DNA of 64,000 bases from Serripes groenlandicus (GCA_031761405.1 JASEVX010000007.1:64474293-64538292); one strand, 5' to 3'. Positions 53,648-64,000 are shown, numbered from the stretch's first letter. The notes: a model not told the origin generated them from the sequence alone. Numbers and translations are program-made.

Positions 53648-54465
53648 ACATTAACCAATCTTCGGGAATTAAGACCAGAACAGACTCGAACCAGCCTAAA
53701 TTGCCGACCAGTCTTCTGGAAATAAGACCAGAAAAGACTCGGAATCCACCTATACTGTTAACTAATTTAACCCAAGTCGTCCTATACTGTAAACCAATCT
53801 CAAGGAATTTAAACCAAGTAAGACCCATATCACCTATACTGTAAACCAATCTTCGGGAATTTAAACCAAGTATTAATAAAGACCAATATCAACCTATACT
53901 GTAAACCAAGTATTAATAAAGACCAATATCAACCTATACTGTAAACCAAGACCAGGTAAGAGCCAAATTAGCGGGCACTGTTAACCGATCTTCGGGAATA
54001 TAGACCAGGTAAGACCCAACTTGGGTGCAATGTCAACAGATCTTCGGAAATATAAACCAGATAAGACACAAATTGGGTGCAATGTCAACTGATATTCGGG
54101 AATATAGACCAGGTAAGACCCACAATGGCGTGCAATGTCAACCAATCTTCGGAAATATAGACCAGGTTAGACGCACAATGGCGTGAATGTCAACCGATCT
54201 TCGGAAATATAGACCAGGTAAGACCCAAAATAGCCTACAATATCAACCGATCTTTGGGAATATAGACCAGGTAAGTCCCAACATAGCGTACAATGTCAAC
54301 CGATTTTCGGGGATATAGACCAGGTAGGAGGAGCCAAATTAGCTTGCACTGTTTGTTATCTACGATAATTAAGATCCCGGTAGGACAAAACTCCGCATGC
54401 ACTGTTAATTTAGACCACGTTAAACCCTCATCAAACCGCATTGTTAACCGATCTTCAGAAAGTGA
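53648..54465. repeat. Minisatellite, ~57 bp unit, about 14 units
   Basis: The unit is roughly CAACCGATCTTCGGGAATA, TAGACCAGGTAAGACCCA, then a variable A-rich stretch with GCAATGT. Units before ~53940 are a more diverged subtype (ACCTATACTGTAAACCAA). Open frames on both strands (for example 53406-53849) follow from the repeat period being a multiple of three and are not taken as genes. CAGGTAAG, a perfect donor motif, occurs in several units. Confidence 0.88.
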
Positions 54466-54597
54466 TCTCATGGGCGTGTGCAGATTGTCCTAAAACACGG
54501 AGCACTCGGGACATGTGCTAACCGAATCAACTCGACCAATTACAGCTTTTGACTAGCGCTTGGTGTATAAGTACACTTTGAAAACATCACAGTGTAT

Positions 54598-54843
54598 CGA
54601 GGGCCTGGCGTGAAACGGTTGTAACTAAAAACCTATTTTGAAAACCCTGGTTTAAGGCCAATTTTGACCCCGTTGTAAACAATGCAAATTTAGGTGCCAT
54701 TGCTTAGAACGAGCAATGGCACCTACATTTCCATTGTTTACCAAGAAAAATGATTTAACGCTTATAAAGACTTTATGGTGAGGTGATTAACTTTGGTAAA
54801 AAAATACAAATTTTAGTTACAACCGTTTAACGCCAAGCCCTCG
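54598..54843. mobile_element. Palindromic MITE, 246 bp, 4 bp TSD
   Basis: CGAGGGCCTGGCG...CGGTTGTAACTAAAA at the left faces TTTTAGTTACAACCG...CCAAGCCCTCG at the right. GTAT lies on both sides. The centre is GGTGCCATTGC...GCAATGGCACC. Single copy in the window; superfamily not assigned. Confidence 0.85.
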
Positions 54844-55004
54844 GTATGCCAAAAATCGGTATTTACTCTCAAAGACAAAGCAGGGTCTTCTACGTTCGCT
54901 ATCTAGTCAAAACAGCCTAGAAGCATTGGCGGATGTTTACAAGTATGTAAACTGATTGTAATCAGCATTCATTACATATTTATCTCATATCCGTCCGTCG
55001 GGAT

Positions 55005-55123
55005 TTGACTTAACTCGTTTCCATATGTATACGACAAATCTACACTGGGCGACTGAAAACATCATTTGGAGCAATTTCGCCTTTTCCCAAAATATGCCAT
55101 CATCTGTGAAAGGATTAATTTTT
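55005..55123 (+). mobile_element. piggyBac-like MITE, shrunken
   Basis: TTAACTCGTTTCCATATG left and TGTGAAAGGATTAA right with GGAGCAATTTCGCCTTTTC inside. Confidence 0.55.
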
Positions 55124-55321
55124 AAATTGTCTCACTTCACTAAGAGTAGAGTCGCGATTTGTTAGAACTTGAACCATGGTGCATCAGGCCGACAGTTTTT
55201 AGTTGGTAAAAACTTAGAAATGTGAGTACGTGTTTCGCGATAATGTTGACCTTGACCTCTAATGCATTTGGCTGCTCGGAGTAGTGGATAACGTATACAC
55301 GGGATTTTTGTTCTCATCAGT

Positions 55322-55812
55322 TTAGCTCGACTATCCGGAGAATATGAGAGCTATGGTACTCATCCTTGCTTCGGCGTCGACACCACATCTTGTTAAGGGG
55401 TTTGCATGTAATTACATAGGTCAGGTAATACTAGTTACATTGCATTGGATACTTTCTACATGGTCTCTAAACTATCACACTTATGTAAATAATCAAGTTA
55501 AATAACTCTATATCCTGCATATAATGCAAATTATGGCACTTTTTTTTTAACTTGAGACATTCTGATTGAGGTTTTACGTGCAACTACGTTAAGAGTCCAC
55601 CTCGCGGTAACTACTTGATGAATTGTAGACTAGTTTTGCATGCAACTACATTAGACGCAATATCTCAGGAACTAATAAGCGGTGGAATAGTCGAGCGCGC
55701 TGTCTTATGGACATCTGTAGTTTAAGATGTCACACTTAAGGACTTTTAAGTCATGTATCGTGTCGATGACAATGTTGGGAATGCATCACGAATCTGGCAG
55801 TACATTATTTGA
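55322..55812 (+). mobile_element. Helentron-like element, TCGACTAT type
   Basis: Head TAGCTCGACTATCCGGAG, ATATGAGAGCTATGG; units with TGCATGCAACTACATTA and TATCTCAGGAACTAATAA; end-like GTCGAGCGCGCTGTC. Collinear with 58174-58546, including ~85 bp beyond the end-like motif (GTCATGTATCGTGTCGATGA). Confidence 0.6.
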
Positions 55813-56034
55813 ACTAGCATTTAACAAATGTTCTAAACGTCCATCTGATTTTAGAAAATGTGATTCTATATAGCAGCCGTCGTTACCATGGTGTTTCTGT
55901 TTGACATCATCTGAAAATTTACAAAAGTTTAACATAAGGGTTCAGTCACATTTAATCACTCGAAACGTGGTGTTCAAATCCCGGTTATTGACACCAGGGT
56001 CAATGGCGTTTAACGGACAAATGAGCCGTCCCGC

Positions 56035-56166
56035 GAGAAAACCAACATTGTGGACTTTGCGTAAAGTATCGACCCGCGTAAGCTTACCCGGATAGACTGC
56101 GCAGGTTGATCTGGGGGCGATATATTACGCAGAGGCCATATAATGTTGATTTTCTCGCGGGACGGC
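56035..56166. repeat. Inverted repeat with 25 bp arms
   Basis: GCCGTCCCGCGAGAAAA then AACATT (56035-56059) faces AATGTT then TTTTCTCGCGGGACGGC (56142-56166), near-perfect, 82 bp apart. It could be a small MITE or a structured element; no TSD was identified. Confidence 0.75.
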
Positions 56167-56671
56167 TATTACGTTATAAATAATCATACAGTATGGCGAC
56201 ACATTTGAAAACGAGAACGAAAACGTTTCACCACAGGCGTCCGAGTTTTTGTTAAGAGAGAATTAAAAAAACAAAAACAATGGTTAAACAACTACAAATA
56301 CTGAATAGTCTTTATATGGTACATATGCTATACTAATAACGACCGTCATGTTATCGTATGAGAAAATTGTATTATATCAAAATACATTATTTTTACACTA
56401 AATGGACCGTAGAGAGGGGCTATTTATAGTTACAGGGGAGGGATGACCATTACGATCATTTTTAGCATAGCGTATGGACAATATAGAGCAACTATATGAG
56501 CATTTTAACGATGTATTGTGTTTTTTCCCCTTTTTTTTCCTGTAATGGAAATTCGGACGCCTGTGGTTTCACAAGGGTAAACTGTGTTTGATTTTTGTTT
56601 GAAAAACCTGGAAGAATTCCGTCGGACCGACGGACGTAACGGTATTTACCATATCCGTCCTTCGGGTTTTG

Positions 56672-56765
56672 ACTTAACTCTTTCCCATATACATGTACAA
56701 CGCATGTGCATTGGACGAATGAAAACATTATTTTGAGCAATTTCTAGTCTTTTTTGTTTTAACCT
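56672..56765 (+). mobile_element. piggyBac-like MITE, shrunken left half
   Basis: TTAACTCTTTCCCATATAC and TTTTGAGCAATTTC; it resembles the shrunken copy at 55005. Confidence 0.5.
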
Positions 56766-56850
56766 CGACTATTCGGATAATATGAGAGCTATAGTAATCA
56801 CCCTGGCATCGACACCACCTATCGGTTAAGGTTTTAAACGTAAGTACACC
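56766..56850 (+). mobile_element. Helentron-like head fragment, TCGACTAT type
   Basis: CCTCGACTATTCGGATAATA, TGAGAGCTATAGTAATC, GCATCGACACCACC match the head at 55322. Confidence 0.6.
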
Positions 56851-57357
56851 ATAGCTTAGTTACTACTAGTTGTATTGATATCCTGCATATACTTAATGAC
56901 AAGAGAAAGTTTATGCAACGCATCAATGTCGCCGGAAATCCATACTGCAGTTATGCTTAACACTTGCATTATAGTAGTTGAAAAAACAGTTATCAACTGG
57001 TGGGGCATATTGGTACATAAGGGGTGGGGTCAAGTGAAAATGTATCATAACTTGCATTTTATTGTCAACGAAGTGAATGTCCTTCATTGAAATATAATTG
57101 AAGCCTTTCATTATTTATGATCAATCTCCATTCTAAGGTACGTTGACCATACACACAGCCAACTAATTATTGATCATAATCATGGACATGAGTAATCTTG
57201 CCAATCTTGTCTTAGTATGTATACAGTGCTTTCTTTAAGGAATAATTATAGGATTTGTGAATTCCACATATACTTTTCAAGATTTGAATTTTATTATTTA
57301 TCAATAAAACCACAAAACAGACAATTTTGGATGTGCATGCAATAGCACGTCACTTTA

Positions 57358-57432
57358 CCTTTCCCCTATTAAAGTCAACATTGGACACCTTTGCAGCAAT
57401 CTACTTTTAAAACAATGAGAAAAGGGTTAAAT
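57358..57432 (-). mobile_element. piggyBac-like MITE, shrunken
   Basis: ACCTTTCCCCTATTAAAG, CACCTTTGCAGCAATCTAC and GAGAAAAGGGTTAA only. Confidence 0.5.
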
Positions 57433-58173
57433 CGCTGAAGACGTGAGTTTTCTCTTTTTCTCCAAATATAAAAATATAATATCAGCTAAACAGTTACATT
57501 TCATTGAAATTGTTGTATAATTTCAAACTTAATTTCGAACATAAACTGAACCCTACATGTTAATTTATTATAATTCTTTTCTTCCTTTTTTCGAAAAAAT
57601 CTTTACAGATTATTGTGTTTACATTCCCATCATCATCGACTTAGTGACGAAAGTTAATATGGAGCTCAGTCCCATTTCTTCACAGTTTTAACTGATGGCT
57701 GATTCATTTTATTTTGTTTGGGAGTAACAGTTGTTTCTTGTTGTTTTTATCTTCTAAAGACGTGAAGAAACTTTTTATTTTACACTTTGACATCTTTGTT
57801 TACTAAATTATCAATGCACCGGCTGCACAAACTTGACTATTATAGTCTAGCAGGTGCGTGTATGTAAAGAAATTAGACTGTGCGACGACGTAAAGGTTTG
57901 TAGTTATCGCGTTGTGATTACATGTAGTACATGTATATGAAAATACAGTACCTCAGTCTAGCTAATAGGGACTGTTTTGTCTTCGTAAATAAATAAAAAA
58001 AAAAACATAAATGCGAGTCAAAATAAAGACACTGCACATACTTAAAACATCGGAATATTTATTTCATTTTAGCTTTGTCATAACTTAGTGTTTTTAAACA
58101 AACGCAATTGTAATATGTTTTTCTAATAATAACTCCTCCTTCCATGTCATTTCCGAAAACCTATTAAAAATAT
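57433..58173. other. No recognisable feature
   Basis: Repeat-poor unique sequence; no exon could be supported. Confidence 0.4.
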
Positions 58174-58546
58174 AAGTCGAGGGCTTCTGCCCGGCGACTA
58201 ACTAAAGCTTTGCGTGCAACTACATTAATAGTCCATATCTCAGCAACTACTAAATGCACCGCATTGAAACGTATAGCACCTATAGATGTAAACAATTAAG
58301 TTAGATTACTCTTTCTTGCATATAGGTCATGCAAATTATGGCCCTTTATTGTTTGTCTAAACAATTCTGGTTAAAGTTGTGCATGCAACTACTTTAGTGT
58401 CCATATCTCAGGAGTTAATAAGCGTTGGAATAGTCGAGCGCGCTATCTTATGAACATCTGTTGTTTAATATGTCCCACCTTAAGTCATGTATCATGTCGG
58501 TGACAACGTTGGGAATGCACCACGAATCTCGCAGTACATTATTTGT
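58174..58546 (+). mobile_element. Helentron-like element, TCGACTAT type, second copy
   Basis: GCGTGCAACTACATTAATAG, ATAATGGCCC-like middle, TATCTCAGGAGTTAATAAGC, GTCGAGCGCGCTATC, then the same extra 3' segment as 55730-55812. Confidence 0.6.
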
Positions 58547-58588
58547 AGGTCACTACAACGTTTAGTGTGACGGTGGTCACATATTCAC

Positions 58589-58770
58589 CTGATATCACTA
58601 CATGATTGCTGCGCTTTCTTGAGCTTTTGAAGCGCAATCTTGTCGACAAGAATGTCTTCATTAAAATCGTTATAATATTGATGAAGCATGTCCCTGAAAG
58701 CAAACAGCAGTCGATCGTCTTTGAGACTGAAGCATCTGCCTCCGTCCCCCAAAAGTAAAAGGTCTCCCAA
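58589..58770 (-). CDS. Candidate exon of an unidentified minus-strand gene
   Basis: One minus-strand frame stays open for ~60 codons with coding-like composition: LLLLGDGGRCFSLKDDRLL, then FRDMLHQYYNDFNEDILVDK, then KLKKAQQSCSDIR. Its only terminating stop lies inside a good donor, ATCAG|GTGAAT (exon end at 58589, intron from 58588). A possible internal acceptor, TTTGCTTTCAG, would start a 105 bp exon at 58693 instead of a longer one. No flanking exon was found and I do not recognise the family. A Helentron-like repeat remnant ends ~40 bp away, so a repeat-derived frame is possible. Confidence 0.3.
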
Positions 58771-61147
58771 CCATATGGAAGCACACGGTCATGGATCGAA
58801 TGGTCTCACATTGGGTATTGTTCTACCATGCTGTTCCATTTGGCCAAACTGTTAAAGTGTTAAAAACATACTTATAAATATAATGAAATTATATCTATTT
58901 TATAAATTATTATTTCGTATTTTATAATTTGATTTAAAGACAATTTGGAAAATAGTAAATGAAAATAAGATGCCCTCTAAAAAACGGAGGTTTATTCAAA
59001 TACGTTCATTCTTTTGTTCACAGTTGATAAAAGGGAATATCGTGCATATGACACAAATAGAAGCTGGCGTTAATCGACGAGATTATAACTAGTTATATAT
59101 TTCAGCGACAATCCAAGTTAATGTCCTCAAAATTCGCCTACAAAGACAGAAAGGTTTGGTTGGTTTATAAATACTATTTTGTTCTTGTTGTCGTGCGGTT
59201 TATATTTTTTCTGAAATAGCAGTTCTCTACGGTATTCTGGGACAACTCTCATCTTTTCGTGTCCTATTGTATTATTTTACTTGGAAATTAAAGGGTTGGC
59301 AATTATCTCAAGCAGACCAGTGTGTTACAGTCGTGCAGCTACAGATTCCGTTTTGGAATTATTGCGAACGAAAACAAGTTTAAACACAGTTCCACGAATT
59401 ACTGTTTCACGTTACAAAAGATAATTTGTATATTAACTACATATATTTTTTAAAAGACTTGAAATAGCCTATATGACGTCTTTTTTCTCGCGCTGACTGC
59501 GCTTGACTTTGTCCTGGCAGCCGATTTGGAACTGTCAAATTGTTTCCAACTGCCAAACTATTTAACATATTGCAACACTAAAATGCATCTTAAACAGATT
59601 TGTTATTTGTTGTCATGGGAAGAATAGCCGAAATTAAATACCAAAATTAAAGAATTGTAAACCCCGAAAAAGAAGAAAATCGGACATGACAATTTACGGC
59701 CATGGTTATATGCTTTGTTTGACTGAATTAGGCCATTTTACATTGCATTTCACATCCCTAAATGTGCTTATGCATAGAGATGTACAATGACTAGAAGTTG
59801 TTAACTATTAAATGTCCCATTAAACATATGGCAATCTTGCAATCTGTATTGATCTTTGTAATGATGTAAATATTAAAAAAAGTTTATGGGATACCAAATA
59901 AAGATGCAGACCCTTCAGGTTGACACAGAAGAATAAAAAATAGAAAAGATTCAAAGTTGAGTTATCAAAATTGTTTTTTCATATTTAAATCAAGAACTAT
60001 TTAAAATTCAAATGTTTAAAATATATATAAAATGTTTAACAGCTTCTGTTTTTCTACTTTTCAATAAGTTACATAGCATTTGACTATACATTGTCGAAAC
60101 TGGCACCTGTGTATATTGATCCTGTTAACAAAAAAATTGTGTGTTTGTTTGTGTTGCCTATTCTCATATAATGATGTCACGCACGAAGTTAAGATAACAA
60201 ATGAAGGCTTCTGACTAGTTTTACACATGTGTATTCAAGATTTTATTTTGTTGATGAATTATTTAAATAGTTTTCAAAGGATTTTCTATTCGAAACTTGG
60301 AGGAAATAAATAAATATCTCAGGTAAGACATGAACTTTCGTATCATTCACTAATCCTTCTGCATGTTAAGTCTTTGAATGCTTGAACTCACGAACTTCGA
60401 ATGCTCGACGATATACCCGAAATAATTATTAGAACGATGAAAGTAATGACATTGTCTATTTAAATAGAAACTTTGTATAGTGGGTCTTCCAAAGCGAAAA
60501 ATGTCAGTAATGGACTGCACATAAATTTCCGTTGTATATATTTTTAATCTTGATAGAGTGGTCGAAAATTCCATAATTAAATAGTTTTGTTGATATAAAG
60601 TATTTCAATAGAAATTGTGTTTATAAAGGTCAAATTGAGAAAAGACACGAAATAAAAAATAGAAGCAGACACCGGGATAATTATAATTAAGTAACATAAA
60701 AAATAATCGTACCTGAAGCTTTACGATCTAATATATTCTGTTTTAATGAGAATGTGGTTTTAGTTAGAAACGATGAATCCCAGTCACCTAAATGCTTTAT
60801 TCTCAGTATGCGTCTACTTGCCCGGACGGATTCAGCTGCAGGTTGTCATTGGTAAACTCCTGCATTCAGATATAAGATATTTTCATGAATTAGAATAAAT
60901 GTTTAATTGCACAATAAACGAAGTGATTCCATTGTCTTTTATATGCATTATCAGAGAGAAGCCTCCAACCTGCAACGAGGACCAACGTCTACATGAGCTA
61001 AGATCTCTAGATGTTTTCAGCGTTTTTGACATTTCGTGCATTTTCAGTTTCAGAATCCCATTCATTGACCGATTGATAAAAGCTTTATTTACCAGAAAAC
61101 AAAGGAGACAATCACACAATAGTGATACCCCCCCCAACCCCCCCCCA
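58771..61147. other. 2.4 kb almost free of recognised repeats
   Basis: This is the longest repeat-poor stretch of the window. Several short open frames (60350-60574 minus, 60899-61204 plus) have no recognisable domain. It ends in a C-rich tract (61128-61146) that abuts the second copy of the large duplication. Confidence 0.45.
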
Positions 61148-62204
61148 GTAGTTCAAAATTTGGACTTAAAGATTGGCAAAATAATCTTTGCTTCTTACTA
61201 TTAAGCTATGAGCGAATTTGCAACTTTTTTTCTACAGATGTACATACAATTGGACAGAAAATATTGTTGAATAAGGTCACCCTTTTCATGTTGTATTTTT
61301 TAGACTCGGGTAGAGATCATTCCTAGCATTAGCCTCTCCTGTACTTTGTTTTAAATTGTCAGCTGTGAACAAAACAATCTATTTTTACAACATTTCTCTT
61401 TTAGAAAATTCAATAAAAACTCACTATTTTTGTCAGAACAATCTATTTTCAATTATGCCTTTTGTATAAAACAAATACTTTCATGTTAGCAATCAGGTCT
61501 GCTCACATTGGCCTTGCCTAGGTGTGTTAAGTGCAATTTTGAAGATTGAGCTTAGTGTCTTGGAAACCTATGTTTTTTATCTTATCCTAGTTGTCAATGA
61601 TAGACTTTGCATTTATTACTCTGGACCTGATTATCTTTTTCCCGTGGACAATCAACAGCAGATAATTAAACACATTTTGACAAAAATATGGTAAATCTCT
61701 AGAAATGAAAGAATTATTATTCAAAACCAGTTGAAAACACTGCGGCAAAATGTGCCACAATGTTTTAAATTCAAAGTTATCTGCCGGAGGGAAGTGATTA
61801 ATACACGCCAGGAATTCACAGGCATCTGTACAATGTCATAAAACGGGATAAAACTCAGTCCTATTTCACTGGACCTATATTGATTTAATTTTACCTTTAA
61901 TTATGGAAATAGAAGATAAGTAGATTGAATAATCAATTAACATGAGAGCTGTCAGACATAATCAATATAGAATTAGATTTGGGAACTAAAAAAACGTAAA
62001 GCCAGGCTGCAATAGTCATCATTCTGAACTTCTCCCTTTTTATGTATACAACTCATGAGCCATACTCAGGGGGGAAAACCAATCTGTGGGCATTTGTGAT
62101 CAGTGTAGAACAAGATCAGACTGCACATTCATGTAGTCTAATCCTGATCTACACTGTTTGCTAATAAGTTGCATAAGCTTTCGAAAAAATATCTGATAAG
62201 CAGT

Positions 62205-62433
62205 TTACCCTTTCCCTCATACGACAATTCTGCAGCAGACGACTTTGAACATATTTTGTCAAAACATAGAAAATCTCTATAATTGAATGGATAACCTATG
62301 ATTATAAGTGGAAAACATTGTGTCAAAAGGAGAAATTGCTCGTTTTGAGCAATTTCTTCTTTTGTCACTATGTTTTCAAAAAGCCGTCTCCTGCAGAGGC
62401 GTCAGAAAGCGTCTATATGAGGGAAAGGGTTAA
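62205..62433 (+). mobile_element. piggyBac-like MITE, twin of 48204-48432
   Basis: Same mutated TTAC left flank; GTCTCCTGCAG replaces GTCTGCTGCAG. Confidence 0.9.
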
Positions 62434-62470
62434 CATAAGTAATTTAACAAATGCCATATGGAATACAGTG

Positions 62471-62661
62471 GTGCAATGGTAGAGCATTGGTCTCTCGTAC
62501 CAAATGTACCGGGTTGAATCCCTTGATGACCTGGTTTTGCCTGTGAGATTTTTCCACACAAAACGTGTAAGTACTGGTCGTTAAGTCTCCAGGATGACAT
62601 CTAGCATGATTTATATAAACTGAATGCTTGTTTCACAATCAATGTAAAATAAATAAGTTAA
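62471..62661 (+). mobile_element. tRNA-derived SINE, twin of 48470-48660
   Basis: Near-identical copy carried by the large duplication, not an independent insertion. Confidence 0.7.
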
Positions 62662-62748
62662 AACTTAAACTTAAGCCATATGAATGGATTTGGTAGAGCA
62701 TGGATCAATTTATTCATGAGTGGTTTCATGAAGCCCGGCGTTTCTATA

Positions 62749-62993
62749 AACCTTTTACGACATACAACAAATCTGCAGCAGAAGACTTTGAAAACATAGT
62801 AATCTACATAAAAGACTTTGAAAACATAGTGATCTTCATAAAAGGTAGCTTAATTGTTAAATAAAGTTGAAGACATTGTGGCCAATGTGAGAAATTGCTC
62901 ATCATGAGCAATTTCACCTTCGGCCGCAATGTTTTTAAAAGTCTTCTTCTGCTATTGCGTCAGAATGCATCTTACATGTGGGAAAGGGGTTAA
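62749..62993 (+). mobile_element. piggyBac-like MITE, twin of 48748-48992
   Basis: It carries the same internal duplication. Confidence 0.85.
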
Positions 62994-63205
62994 TAATACT
63001 CAAAATGATTTTTATCATAAAACTGATACATGTTGAGCCCAAATAAGTATATAATCATATTAGTTTCTAAAATATAAATAATTTCTTCATTGTTGGATTC
63101 ATGCACATTAAATTTTGGTATTGTGACAAATGCAGATTCAGATTAGACTGTATCCATGCTATCTTATCCCAAGTATACCATATGTTAGGTGCTTCATGAA
63201 AGCTC

Positions 63206-63424
63206 TTAACCCTTTCCCTCATAGAACATTTCTGCAGCAGACGACTTTGAACATATTTTGGCAAAACATAGGTTATCCATTCAATCCTATGACGAAAAGT
63301 GGAAAACATTGTGTCAAAAGGAGAAATTGTTTGTTTTGAGCAATTTCTACTTTTGTCACTATGTTTTCAAAAAGCTGTCTGCTGCAGAGCTGTCAGAAAG
63401 CGTCTATATCAGGGAAAGGGTTAA
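63206..63424 (+). mobile_element. piggyBac-like MITE, twin of 49204-49421
   Basis: It carries the same left-of-centre deletion and ATCAGGGAAAGGGTTAA end. Confidence 0.9.
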
Positions 63425-63507
63425 GACTTGCTGCCCAGCAGTGCAGAGCTGGGTTTTTTTTTTTAGTCACAAATGATACTTTGGTTGGGTTTTTCTGTCT
63501 CATTTTT

Positions 63508-63790
63508 GGCCGGATTGCTTAAGCAATTCCGGTCTATAGATTGGCGATGTCTGTCTGTCTGTCTGTCCGTCAACATTTTGGTTAAAGTTTTAGGTTAGGC
63601 AAAATGGTTAAAGTTTCTGGTTAAGCAAAATCTCAGCACAAGAAAGGGTTGCAAACTTGAAACTTTGCCTGAAGGTAACCAGTAACAAGTTCTATTGATT
63701 TCTATTGTTACTTTGACCTTGACCTTAGTTTGTCGATTTTCAAGGTCAAATTGCCGACAATCCGGCCTTACCGTCTTCAGCGGTTTCTTG
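63508..63790 (+). mobile_element. GGCCGG-headed Helentron-like element, recent insertion
   Basis: Hairpin GGCCGGATTGCTTAAGCAAT...CCGG, (TGTC)n, a short core with GTTAAAGTTT twice, a complementary GCCGACAATCCGGCC near the 3' end, and a GTTTCTTG terminus. It is inserted within a T run; copy 1 of the duplication has an uninterrupted T run at the same place (49498-49516). Confidence 0.9.
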
Positions 63791-63923
63791 TTTTTTTTTT
63801 TTTTGTATAAAATATCCTCCTTTTCACTTGGGATATATTTCTCATTTCAAACTATCAGTTTTATCTGTTTTTGATATGTCACACTTTTCCAAGAAAATAA
63901 TATAAAGTAGAGGAATAAATGGC

Positions 63924-64000
63924 TTTAACCTTTTTCCTACATACAACAAATCTGCAGCAGACGACATTTAAAACATCTAATCAAAAATATGGAAACATTG
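63924..64000 (+). mobile_element. piggyBac-like MITE, cut by window end
   Basis: Twin of 49637-49807; only the first ~77 bp lie in the window. Confidence 0.85.

Larger units (their letters stand above)
61148..64000 (+). repeat. Large direct duplication, copy 2 (cut by window end)
   Basis: Collinear with 47149-49697. It holds twins of MITEs (61636, 62205-62433, 62749-62993, 63206-63424, 63924 onward) and of the SINE at 62471-62661, plus a private insertion at 63508-63790. Confidence 0.95.

Noticed and set aside
53406..53849. Longest ORF in the window (147 codons, minus strand)
   Set aside because: It reads through the ~57 bp minisatellite, whose period is a multiple of three; both strands stay open, and the product is a decayed internal repeat.
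9907..63476. Recurrent small ORFs ending in SAAEASESVYMRERV-like peptides
   Set aside because: All are translations of the same MITE right end. Their recurrence follows from the repeat, with no conserved start or coding bias.
1..64000. CRISPR array or other spaced direct repeats
   Set aside because: The regular repeats are ~145-161 bp element cores or a ~57 bp minisatellite without unique spacers, in a eukaryotic genome.

Overview
This is a eukaryotic, intron-rich and repeat-dense window with no prokaryotic gene structure. Most of the ORFs that can be read in it are open frames across repeats. The repeats point to a bivalve mollusc: pearl/Helentron-like elements with a hairpin head, a CTGT/CCGT microsatellite and ~145-160 bp core repeats; tRNA-derived SINEs, one with a tail resembling the molluscan RUDI/V-SINE type; and short TTAA-flanked MITEs. 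The species cannot be fixed from sequence alone.

The only confidently identified protein gene is the 3' part of a G protein alpha-i subunit gene (GNAI type) on the + strand. Six coding exons are present (470-611, 36266-36423, 36886-37014, 40851-40980, 42521-42674, 43830-44020). They encode residues 55-354 in vertebrate GNAI1 numbering, with length exactly conserved and exon sizes of 142, 158, 129, 130, 154 and 191 coding nt. Exons 1 and 2 must lie upstream of the window. A likely 3'UTR intron (44025-45560) leads to a 3'UTR exon at 45561. One intron, 612-36265, is 35.6 kb and carries most of the repeats.

Repeat layers: (1) about 60 copies or fragments of a ~170-270 bp MITE family ending CCCTTTCCC...GGGAAAGGG at TTAA (piggyBac-like), about one per kb up to ~53 kb and sparse after that; (2) Helentron/pearl-like elements inserted in T tracts and ending in TCTTG; (3) elements of ~1-1.9 kb bounded by CAGGG...CCCTG with 5-6 bp target duplications (hAT-like, non-autonomous), some nested and one pair inverted; (4) at least three tRNA-derived SINE families, several copies with clear 13-15 bp target duplications; (5) several other short terminal-inverted-repeat families. 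Nesting gives a relative order: the MITEs are usually the hosts, and SINEs, Helentron-like and CAGGG elements are the later arrivals.

From 46.3 kb on the window is mostly non-coding. The block 47149-49697 recurs almost identically at 61148-64000. This is either a ~14 kb tandem duplication or an uncollapsed haplotype, and the second copy carries one extra 283 bp element. A ~57 bp minisatellite lies at 53648-54465. A weak candidate exon of an unidentified minus-strand gene lies near 58.6-58.8 kb. I found no complete transposase, no true tRNA or rRNA gene and no CRISPR.
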